Of a DNA stretch of 64,000 nt, positions 11,279 to 21,901 are shown one piece after another. The notes under the pieces are model-generated. The model searched no databases. It saw only the letters and a program-made list of their open reading frames with translations, and was not told the DNA's origin. This DNA is from Nautilus pompilius. Its lineage: Eukaryota; Mollusca; Cephalopoda; Nautilida; Nautilidae. The DNA is taken from positions 267,001 through 331,000 of the forward strand of contig JACATO010000065.1 of assembly GCA_018389105.1 (NCBI GenBank). The letters run 5' to 3'. Each line of letters opens with the position of its first letter. The first letter of the stretch is position 1. The translations under genes and the position numbers were made by a program.

Positions 11279-12443
11279 GCCTACACGCAGGGAATGCATA
11301 CTTTTAGTATCACTGACATATGCTACCACCCATACAACTGATGTAGAACCTAGCGCTCCTTTCCAGAAAGATTCAGTCTGGAGGCTTCTATATGATACAT
11401 AGTTAATCATTCATAGTTTTTATTTTTCCCAGAATGTCTCTACTGATATTCTGAGAGTAAAAATCAACCAAAAAATTTCATTCACACCAACATATATTCA
11501 TTTCACGAGATTAAATAATCAAGTAAACTTATTCCTTAAACTGTTAAGCATTACCAGAAGCTTTTGACAGAAAAAAGTTAAAAATAAATTAAAGTACTAC
11601 TCAGAAACCTAAAAGAAAAATAAAGATAAATTATTTCCTAGTATTTAGTTTCTAATATACATAAACACATCATTATCATCTATAAAATTATCATCAGTCT
11701 TTATTTGATAAGTAATGTTCAATTTCAAACATCTTTATGAATGCATGTGTACACAAATAGTCATCTCCCCCTGTCCACCCTCCCTCTGGTCACAAATGGC
11801 AGTAACACTTACATGTCAATCATTTAATCTTATTATTTAAAAAAAAAAAATTGCTCTTTCAAAGTTAATTCCAGTTTCACACCTGTCTCCCTGTTACTTA
11901 TGTGGTGATTTTCATGAGCAGTATCCGGTGTTCCTTCAAATCCCAAGGTACAACCCTGACCTGCTCATCATCTGACATGTTCCTCTCGATTTAAGGTCCT
12001 TTGGTAGTGAAGAATAGCCATCACACTTGGTGAGTTTGATGTATCTACATTTTTACATTTGGTGGCCTTCAGATGCTCATCTAAAGCTGGCTCCCTAACT
12101 GTCTTTGGTCTACGAAGAAGACTGCTTAGATGACACCACATGGCAAACTCTACCAAAAACAAATAATAATAAAAAAGCTTCTTAACTACCTACCTAAATG
12201 AAATTACTGCTGCAAGAACAAATATCCAAGCTCTGACCAATTTGTGTGATTGTTGTCTACAGCGCAAAAAAAATGTCCCCCAGATAGCAGCAGCAAAGAA
12301 TGAGTTTATAGACTGGCATGAGCAGGTGAAAGCCATTTTCCTATCCACCATGCAGGGAGCGTGTGACCCTGAGCACAAGTAAAAGCAGCTTGGTTATGTG
12401 TCTGTAGACGAACCAGAGTTTTCTTGGTAACCAATCTGTGTTA

Positions 12444-12489
12444 TGCTATACACACTGAGCTTGATGTGCTATATACACTGAGCTTGATG
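12444..12489 (+). repeat. Two-copy tandem duplication, 23-bp unit
   Basis: The unit TGCTATACACACTGAGCTTG followed by ATG occurs twice in direct succession, differing at one base (cacac versus tatac). No function is evident. Confidence 0.85.
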
Positions 12490-13524
12490 ATAAATTAGTT
12501 TTCATCAAATGGTACTTTGGCTAAAAAAAAAAAACATTTTGGATCAGAGTGTGCCACGGATTCAAGAGTTGTTGGTTTCTATATAATATACAGTGTACAC
12601 GCACACACCCACACACGGAAAATTTGCATTTGTGCAATAAGCTGATGTTTTTTAGTGAATAGATTTTTTTCATTGCTCTATGAAATCAATCAGATTAATT
12701 GTAGATAAAGAGTATTTTGCTCCACCATCAATAAATATAGCAAGTTAAAAGGGTAGAACAGCATTTCAAGCAAAAATATTTTGCATATTCTCACTTCATT
12801 AGAAGTGATCATGGGTAGAGTGTCAAGGTAAACGTTTTTTTAAAACACGTTAATTAAGTCACAACTGTGGTTCCTGAGGTCTTTTTGGAAGTCAGGTATT
12901 TACCCAGTAGATGTCAAATAGCCGTATTTTTCAATTTTGTTCAATTCGCCATTTAACTAATACTCGCTTCAATACGTTATGCAAAACTTTTTGGGCAGGC
13001 TGATTACTCAAAAGGATCCTGAGCATTTGATAAAAAGCTTCATTATTTATTGTAACTTTACGACAGCAGTAAAAGTATAAAAAATAATCTGCTGGCTACG
13101 AGGTTAGCATTTTAATGTAGGGATCAACGCTGTGCAGGTATTCCAGTCTGGCAGTAAGTAAAAACATGACTGATGCTTTAGTAAAATTTGCAGGTATCCT
13201 GCTCAAAACAGTTGCTTTGAAAATGCCATTGACAAAGCCAAAAGCTATAAGAATGCTGCAAATGGGGAGCAAGCCAAGCAGATCTTACAAGATAGCACAG
13301 AGTTCATAAGAACACAGTAAGGTTCCTCAGGACTGAATACCAACTTATGAGATTTGAAATATCACAAAACCTAAACATCAACCTTCACAATCAACCCTTT
13401 CCCACAAAGTGACTATATTGGTTATTCAAAAACTACACCTGCCTCCAACCTGCAAGGTATCATATTCTTGCATAAGTAAAGTCAGAAATGTTTCTGGTAA
13501 TAGAATATTCAGTGAAGGACCCCA

Positions 13525-14071
13525 CTTTTCATCAATGAGTCTAGATTTGGACTTGAAGGGAACTGTAGCTGTAGACAAGTGACCAACAATGAAACAATTC
13601 ATTCACTAATTTCTGTGTTCTGGAAAAAGGTCCATTTTGTGAAGGTAATGTGACAAGTGTGTGGAGGCATGACAATGCGCAGAACCAAACTTAGCATTGT
13701 GACTGGATATTAGATGGCTAATGCAGTATAGGGATGACACGCCATAGCACACTTATTTCTTTCTTCCACCATTGGGACCCAGATGCCATTATGCAGCATA
13801 ATAATAAGGCTTTACATATCCAGGGTTGTTCAAGAGTTTATGCAACAAAACAATATTCAGCAGTTTCACCTAATTTCTCTACCAGAGAGCACGTTGGGAT
13901 AAGCTGAAACAATACCTACAGGTGGCTGCCATTGCCTCAGTGGAGGAACTTGGACAGCTGTTGGTCCAAGTTTAGAATGCCACCTCTGAAGCCCCTTCAC
14001 AATGTCTAATGAGATCCATAAGACAATACTGTCAAGTATACATTGACATTAGGTGGTCATATTCATTACTA
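13525..14071 (+). pseudogene. Decayed Tc1/mariner-type transposase relic
   Basis: Short pieces of a Tc1-like catalytic domain appear in the right order but in different frames with stops between. LFINESRFGL at 13525 matches the first catalytic Asp block (LFSDESRF), with Asn in place of Asp. VWR follows at 13661. DPDAIMQHNNKALHI near 13780 matches the second block (QHDNARPH), again with Asp changed to Asn. VQEFMQQNNIQ is at 13828. The C-terminal NATSEAPSQCLMRSIRQYCQ near 13977-14030 matches the conserved end (N.IPQ..I..L..SMRRRCQAVI.A.GGHT). At least three frame changes and several stops are present. It is not the family of the element at 15804-17355. Ends and inverted repeats were not found. 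Confidence 0.75.
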
Positions 14072-14196
14072 AGCTTGTGTATTTCTAGGTGTCTGATGGT
14101 TTCACTTCACATGCAATATCCATTTTTGTGTTCTAATGAACATACAACAGTTTACATCAATATAAAGAAACATTTTTCTGCAAGTATATCACTAGG

Positions 14197-14251
14197 GATG
14201 CTCAAATGATGCCATTAAAATGATATTTCAGCTAGGTTTCATTTGAATATC
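14197..14251 (+). repeat. Short palindromic MITE-like element, copy 1
   Basis: The left arm GATGCTCAAATGA (14197-14209) and the right arm TCATTTGAATATC (14239-14251) are inverted copies with two mismatches, enclosing about 29 bp with GCCATT and AGCTAGGTTTC. The same arm and inner sequence recur near 36460, 39860, 56620 and 60060. Strand is arbitrary. Confidence 0.6.
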
Positions 14252-15803
14252 TATGTTATGTTTTTTCCATAAACCTTTAACTGAATTAATGCACACACAC
14301 ACACACTGTAGGTAAGATTCTGACTAACGAATACTGTACACATTTTGATTTAAAAAATATATATCAACAATTAGGTTAGTAAATCTAAGTCATCACCAAT
14401 TATAAATATTTATGCAGCCCATAAAGGAAGATAAGTGTATCAGCTTACCAGGATGTAACACTCTACAAATGTAAATGTTTCAGAAATAGAAAATACTTAT
14501 AATAAATAATCAGCATGATTTAGTTCAGTATGAAGTGATGTATGATTGAGTCAGATTTACCAAGTGTTAATATCAGTTTCAACTATGAATGTTTAATTTT
14601 CTCAATTTAAAAATCAATGAAAAGTTTACAGAAACCTAAAGTTTTCAGCTGGTTACTGACATCTGGTATTTGTTGTTTTCTTCAGGCACACACACACACT
14701 ATTTTGAAAGTTTTGTTTTTGCAATATTTTTTTGTTAATAACCACTAAAATATCTAAAATAAATTATACTGTTTGTGTTAAACTATGATAAAATAAATGC
14801 AAAAAGTTTGTTTTTTTTTACATTTGTAAAATATCAGTATTACCAATATGTAGCTTTAAAGTGTGTTTCAGTGCAGACTAGAGTTACAGCCCCTACAGAA
14901 AAGATTCAATGCGTTACAAGGTTTCATACAATTGTATGAAGTATCACTAAAAACAGAAAGTAAAAAATCACAAGCTTTGTGAAAAGACTAATGAAAGGTG
15001 AACTGTGGTAAACAGATATGTCCATCAGCAATAGCAAGGTCATTGTACTTGGTTTCTTAATATTTATACTTTAACATGGGAAAATAGATGTGTATAATGG
15101 AACTTATTTCAGTAGTTATGCAGCACCATAGCTCTATGCAAGAAGCTGTATCACACTACTATTGGAATTACCATAAATGCTGCTAGTGATGATTAAAATC
15201 AAAGCGAGTGCTATCTGAAGTGACCAGGACCTAAAAACTAATAGCTATATGCCAAATTTCCTACTGCAAATCAGATCAATTAAAACTCTGGTGACTAACA
15301 ACTGTTCTCTGGTGGTACCAAATTGTCATTTACAATTAAAAGGTAGAGCTTACAGATTAAAAGAAAATAACACTGTATAAAACCTGACTAAAGTCAGGAG
15401 AACTGACAGTAATGTTGTCCATTAAATTGTGTACTCCCTTTGTAATTAAAAGGTTAACATGAATGTAAGCATTATTTTCAATCAGAAGGAATAAAATATC
15501 AAAAACAAAACTTCAAATCTCTCTATCTTTCTGACAAAAACTCCTATTCTATGCATATGTAAGTAAACCGAAATCAATTACAAGTTCAGGTGCTTCCCAC
15601 AAAGTGTGCTTTTCTTTCAAATAAAGACCTGTAATAATTAAAAAAAAAGAAAATTTTAATTTCTGGATTTGTTAATTATTTACCTTTCCCTTTTAAAGCA
15701 TCCTTTAGAAGCACTGCTTGACAGATCTTAAATCTCTTCCATAAGCCAAAATGACTTGTACAAGCTTCAGAAAAGCCTAGAAGATTTAACTATTCTTGTA
15801 TAT

Positions 15804-17355
15804 ACAGGTGCATCTCAAAAGATTAGAAATTTGTGGAAGAGATCAATATTTTTTGTCAGTTATTTCAGAAAGTGAAAATTATATATATTATAGACTTATT
15901 ACATGTAAACTAAACTGTTTCAAGCATTTTTTAATTTTAATTTTGATAATTACGGCCTACAGCTTTAAAAAATAATAGAAAAGGCGTATCTCAAAATATT
16001 AGAATATTCCATTTCGAGTTTGAGTAAATCATGTTTATGCAGTATAAATACCATGAATCTGTGTGTCTGGTTCAGTATACATAACCACAACCATGGGGAA
16101 GACTGCTGACTTGACAGTTGTCCAGATGACACCCAATGACATCCTCCACAAGGAGGGTAAGCCACAGAAGGCCATTGCTAAAAGGGCTGGCTGTTCGCAG
16201 AGTGCTATATCAAAGCATATTCATGGAAAGTTGACTGGGAGGGGAAAGTGCGGTAGGGAAAGGTGCATAAGCAAGAGGGATACCGCAGCCTTGAGAGGAT
16301 TGTCAAGCAAAACCAATTCAAGAACTTGGGGAGCTTCACAAGGAATGGACTGAGGCTGGAGTCAGTGCATCAAGAGCCACCATGCACAGACGTGTCCAGG
16401 AAATCGGCTACAAGTGTTGCATTCCTAGTGTCAAGCCACCCGTGAACCAGAGAACGTCAGAAGCGTCTTACCTGGGCCAAGGAGAAAAAGAACTGGACCT
16501 ATGCTCAGTGGTCCAAAGTCCTCTTTTCAGATGAAAGTAAAATTTGCATTTCATTTGGAAATCAAAGTCCCACAGTCTGGAGGAAGAGTGGAGAGGCACA
16601 GAATCCAAGTTGCTTGAAGTCCAGTGTGAAGTTTCCACAGTCAGTGATGATTTGGGGTGCCATGTCATCTGCTGGTGTTGATCCACTGTGTTTTATCAAG
16701 TCAAAAGTCAAAGCAGCTGTCTACCAAGAGATTTTAGAGCACTTCATGCTTTTGTCTGCTGACAAGCTTTATGGAGATGCTGATTTCCTTTTCCAGCAGG
16801 ACTTGGCACCTGCCCACAGTTCCAAAACTACTAGTAACTGGTTTGCTGACCATGGTATTACTGTGCTTGATTGGCCAGCCAGCCAACTCACCTGACCTGA
16901 ACCCCATGGAGAATCTATGGGGTATTGTCAAGAGGAAGATGAGAGACACCAGACCCAACAATACAGATGAGCTGAAGGCCGCTCTCAAAGCAACCTGGAC
17001 TTCCATAACACCTCAGCAGTGCCACAGGCTGATTGCCTCCATGCCACGCCGCATTGATGCAGTGATTCATGCAAAAGGAGCTCCGACCAAGTATTGAGTG
17101 CATAAATGAACATACTTTTCAGAAGTCTGACATTTCTATATTATAAATCTTTTTTTTTTTTATTGATCTTATGAAATATTCTAATATTTTGAGATAGTGG
17201 ATTTTTGATTTTCATGAGCTGTGAGCCATAATCATCAAAATTAAAACAAAAAAAGGCTTGAAATATTTCACTTTGTGGAAAGTTTCACTGTTTGAATTAA
17301 ATTACGGAAAAAAGTGAAATCTTCCTCGATATTCTAATTTTTTGAGATATACCTG
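15804..17355 (+). mobile_element. Tc1-family DNA transposon with IR/DR ends, nearly full length
   Basis: The 1552-bp element is flanked by TA on both sides (15802-15803 and 17356-17357), the normal Tc1/mariner target. Each inverted terminal region is about 180-205 bp and carries two direct repeats. The outer repeats (15804-15827 and 17332-17355) begin CAGG and match at 21 of 24 bases after inversion. The inner repeats (15988-16008 and 17175-17195) are identical 21-mers after inversion. This is the inverted/direct-repeat layout known from Sleeping Beauty-like elements. The transposase inside is broken, so this copy cannot move by itself. The copy looks fairly young because the ends and most of the protein are well preserved. 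Confidence 0.95.
16093..17097 (+). pseudogene. Tc1-family DD34E transposase, frameshifted
   Basis: The start ATG at 16093 gives MGKTADLTVVQM, then a helix-turn-helix DNA-binding region (AIAKRAGCSQSAISKHIHGK). The catalytic domain shows the first Asp in VLFSDES (about 16520), the second in FQQDLAPAH (about 16795-16820) and the Glu in NPMENLWG (about 16904-16925), a DD34E pattern. The protein ends IDAVIHAKGAPTKY at 17097. The reading frame changes four times: near 16282, at 16329-16330 (a lost base), at 16454, and near 16874-16882, where CCAG is duplicated. No other disabling change was noticed. The full product would be about 335 residues, normal for the family. I recall very similar transposases from fish genomes, but cannot verify that here. 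Confidence 0.93.
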
Positions 17356-20300
17356 TATATGTATGAATATTAAAAATAAACCAACATATCCAACTGGAAT
17401 GTTAGTCATATCAACTAAATTAAAACATTGTTTTAACTTCAACAATGGATCCTCTATGCAGTCTCTTTAATTCTCAGTATTGCAGCAATCCTAGAAGCAG
17501 AGTCATTCATGGTATAACAGAGAAGTGGACTGCTTGCTTGCTTGCTCATTGTCGGTTAGCCCAATTTCCTGCTTGTTAAATGAGTTGACATCAAACCAAA
17601 TCCTTCACCTCTCTCTATGCCAGCACCTGCAAGTCAAGGACTTACAGGAAGCGGCTGTTCCTCTTAATAGAACTGACCTTCCTTTAATAAGTAACATGGT
17701 CAAACCAATGTTGAACTAAATCATTCTCTCAGTAAAGCCATGTAAAGGATATGCACACGAAAGCATCTTGGCATTTTTTTCTCCCCTTTCAAATGACATT
17801 TTATAACTATTGAATAATTCATTAAAATGCAAAAGCTGTGTCGGTTTACGCAGAAGAAAACTTCCTTTATTACGAAGTAGCTCATTACAGATTTATATAA
17901 TGACTATTTTTAACTTATTAAATACTTCTTCCTTTCCTGTTAACTTCAGCATTTAACCCCATGCATACCAAGCCAGTTTTTACCATACTCATTTATACTA
18001 CCTGGAGTGCACCGCACACAGAAAATTAAAGATATCAGTAAACTTTGGATTTATAACACCCCCCACCCACTTCCAAGTTCTAGCAATCAAGCTCGCTAAG
18101 AATGGAATGTTACTGATGTCATTTAGAGGGTAAGCTGACACATTCCTCATCACCATATTAGTACTTACCAAAACAAATGAACCTACATTTTGCTACCATC
18201 ATAAGAAGGGCTGCTGAGTGCAGCAATATTAATTTATAGTAGAAACAAAGCTTGGCGGAGAGACTGAGGTGTTCACATGTCAGAGATAAATCCCGGAGCT
18301 TCTAGCTCTGGCTGAAACTGTCGGCAACAGTCATGGTCATGCAGGAACGGGAAATATTGGGCCAAGCGTCATGCTAGCCCTAACCCACTGCCATTTACCA
18401 ACCATGTCGGAAGCATTTTTCAAGAGACCCAAAACACTGGTAAAAAAAACAACCTAGAAACGTGATACTAATAGCAAGAGTTGTACAGCCTCTATAGTTT
18501 ATAAAGCACTCAACTCGTAATTGTATTGCTGTGTATGATATCCATTCAAATGTAATACACTGTATAGCCATTAATAAATTCTCTGCAGTAGCTTAAAATA
18601 TAAAAGCAGACTTTTCTTAGGTTCAGAAACAGATAAACAGATGTTCACATTTTTATTTATTATTAAAACAATGAGATGTTTTTATTTTTTAAATATGCCA
18701 AATAAGGTTGAAGACATAATTCTAAGGCTAGTTTTGGCTTTATAATGAATGAAACAATGATAATCATCTTTACAACTATTATACATGTAATTAAAGAGGA
18801 GAGAGTTAGCTTCATTAATGTAGTCCCTTCAATGATATCTCCAAAGGCAGATAATTTGATACAAATTTTAATTAAAGCAATGTATTATTTTTTTCTTTTA
18901 ACTTGCAGTTATAGGCAACAAAATGCTAACCAAATAAGGTTAACAACCCACAGATAGAAATAACAAATTGTACAGTAATGAGAACCTGTATTCTGTACAA
19001 AATAATTAATTACATTGTTATAAAGTGTCCAGAGTCATGTGACATCAAAAAAACCTTTGGCACCTGCCCAGTCAGAATTACAAAGGCCTCTGTTCTACAA
19101 TAACTGTGTATTAGTGTAGTCAGATACTGAAGTCATGCATGAACAATCTGGCACAAGGCCCATGAAGATTTACCTTTACAGACTAATCCCGATTGCAGAT
19201 AACCTGCTTTTGCTTGGAGTAAAATAAAGACTGACCTTTTAATTTCTCTCCTTGACATCTTAGCATTATGGCTTATTTACTAAAATTTCTGAGACAAGAT
19301 CAAAACACTATCACCATAGCTTTTTGTGTGCTTTATTTACGTATTTATCATTTATTTATTTATTACATTATACTGTTTCTAAATAAACGCATATCTCTCT
19401 CTCTCTCCAAACAATTCCTCTCCTCCCCTGGAGCATAATCAAGGCATAGGTAATTACTAGAAGGATCATGAAGAACTGACCAATATAAAGTAGTGTGTTA
19501 GTAGAATGCTACTACACCAGGTCAATCCAAGATGTTCAAAGGGAAGCAATCCTAGGATGCTAAAGCAGAAAGCCAAAGCTCAACAAAATAGTGGCTATAA
19601 AGTTAAAGCTGAGAGTAAAGTACTGACTGAAAACTTCTAATGAAATAACTCCTCTACATCATTAATTCCAATGGAATCTCAGCAAATTTACACTTTCAGT
19701 GCTTTTGCAAATGTGTATGGGAGTAGGGGTAGGAATCATAGCTCTCATGTCAAAACGCCACAAACAGCTTTGTGTTCCTTGGAGTTGTCTGCAATGCTCA
19801 GATGTACAAGTTGATGACCTGTGTATGGCATTTGTGTGGGTTTTGATAACAGAAATTTGAAAAGAATCCTAACACATAACATGGCAATCTCCAGCATATA
19901 AACAAGACTGTTTATTGGTGTGTTTGGATCATTTGGGCCAGCATCATAACTTCAAACAATCAGTGGTGATGTATGTTCAAAGCAAGCACCTTTAAGTGTA
20001 TGTGATCCAGGGTTATTTTGGCTTCTTTGCAATAATGTCTTTGCCCACATGGACAATGTAGTAGCAAAAGGGTTGTTACTACCTTGGGTTGTGCACAAAT
20101 CTAGCCAGATGATCATCATCACTTGATGATGTCAAGTGTTTTCTCCTCTTAAGTTTTAATCTTTTCCTTCCCATTCATTGTAATCTCCATTTTGTTTCTC
20201 CACTGACTTCAGAGAAATTTCTCTAATCTGGACCAGATTTCAGATGCCAGAGTTTTCAGCTATCCTGGTGCCACTGATGGTTGCACTTGTTAAGAGCTGA

Positions 20301-21667
20301 ACATAAAGTTCCTATTGCCAGGTAGGTGCTAGTTACATGATGTGACAATCAAATAAAACTAATTTCTTTCCTATTCAATGTTTGTACTGTCAACTAAAAC
20401 CTTCTTGCATAATATGTGGACTGCATTGCATCATCATAAGTAAACAGAAACTGAACAGGAAACACTAATCTAAAAAAAAAAAAGATTTTAAATACAGGGA
20501 TACACAAGATTTCCAATGGAGTTTACAGCTAAATATCGAATTCCTCACCTACTGTGTGCACTTGACAAGCATTTGTAACAACTTTATTGAAGTCATCCCA
20601 AAATCCATTATAAAACATTTAAACTTATAGGCAGATTTTACAAAAACCTGCCTATAATAGCAATTAATGCACATTTAATAGAGCCCACATCTCCGAAGAC
20701 TGATGTGAAGATTTTAAAAATCTCTCATGTAAAAAAAAAATAAAATAAATGCCTTTTACAGGAAACAGAAATTGGTGGATATAAAGATCTTTTTCTTAGT
20801 TCACTTTCTTTTTTTCTTATACATTTTCTAAGCACTTAAAAATCTGGAAATTTCTAATCAGAGTTGTCAAACAGATTCTACTTTTGTACCCAGATGCAGA
20901 TATAGTTCTCAAATATATAAGGTGCCACTGCTACTGAAAAACAAAATACAAACAAAACTGGCACGTGTCGTACTTATTTGATCCTGAAAGATACTGTCAT
21001 CAGACCTTGTTTTTGCATGCGTGTCGTGGCAATAGGGAGTCAATCCTATTTAACCACCCAGCAAGTGTCTATCTAGCTTATCACTGACATGTTTCAGAAA
21101 AATTTATACATCTCATTTTCAACCCCTCCCCAACTCTCTAAACAAGTTTTCTCTGCGAAAACAGCAAATCTAGAAAACAACATGTTTTAACAAGGTTGAC
21201 GGACTGACGCAGCCCGGCATCTCTCCCTGGCATGCTTTCTTGGTTTTCCTCGTGTACCTGAAAATGAAGAGCACTAGCAGGGATTTCGGTGCTGAAGTCT
21301 GAGGTGCCAAGATCTGCAGGTGTAAAATTGGCATCATTTCCCAGCAGACAAGTGACACTAACATCAGGATTGTCTCTCTCTTATTGACATTGGTTTATAT
21401 AAAAAAATAAATAAATACAGATTTAGAAAATAGACATATCACTGCTCATAATCATAACTGCCAAGTTTAAAAAAAAAAAACTGGCTAAATTCCAAATGAT
21501 GAGTAGAAAATGTTCCTTTATTTTAGGTTTGATGAAGAAAACAATTTTAGTGAAAACACTGGCTGAGGTAGAAACCATTTTAAGTATATATTTGAAAAAA
21601 AGAAAGCTTAATTCTTTCTTAGATTACCGTCCAAGTTAAAAGGCTTCAAAACAAAATGGGTACCCAC

Positions 21668-21901
21668 CTCGGGCGGCTCAGCATAACCTTCCTCTTCCTC
21701 AGAATCTACCATGCTTTCTGTTAACCCGCTTAGGTCCATGTCAACGTTTTCCTGGTCATCTATGGAGGACTGCATCATGTCAGAACCAGAGTATGCACTG
21801 GAGGTGTCGCTGGCGCGTGAGTTACGCTTTAAGTACTGCTCGCGTAAACAGTGATCTGTTCGTGAAAACATGGTCTGCACGTGGGCCAAGTCTGGGGGCA
21901 A
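21668..21901 (-). CDS. RAPGEF2: PDZ-GEF exon: serine-rich and acidic linker
   Basis: The exon has 78 codons, phase 0 at both ends, acceptor CTTTCAG|TTG and donor GAG|GTGGGT. It begins LPPDLAHVQ, matching the vertebrate LPADLTKMHL segment. It then carries a serine-rich patch (SRASDTSSAYSGSDMM, where vertebrates have SGCSITSDSGSSSLSDIYQ) and ends with MDLSGLTESMVDSEEEEG, close to the vertebrate MDLSGLPETAVDSEDDD. The serine-rich and acidic parts look disordered and could be phosphorylation targets, though that is inference. The match of three separate short motifs in the right order makes the assignment strong. Confidence 0.95.

Larger units (their letters stand above)
10031..21667 (-). other. 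Large intron rich in transposon relics
   Basis: This 11.6-kb intron separates the serine-rich linker exon from the second cNMP-binding domain exons. It contains the hAT-like element, the decayed Tc1-like transposase, a short palindromic element and the Tc1 element listed separately. Between these, 11287-12440, 12490-13520, 14260-15800 and 17360-21660 show only AT-rich unique-looking DNA with short CA runs (14290, 14690) and homopolymers. A patch of higher GC at about 18240-18440 may be an old interspersed repeat that I could not identify. Confidence 0.75.

Noticed and set aside
21170-21364. Minus-strand open frame of 64 codons just downstream of the linker exon
   Set aside because: It was considered as an extra PDZ-GEF exon. 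It has no family similarity, and the exons on either side already join in phase.
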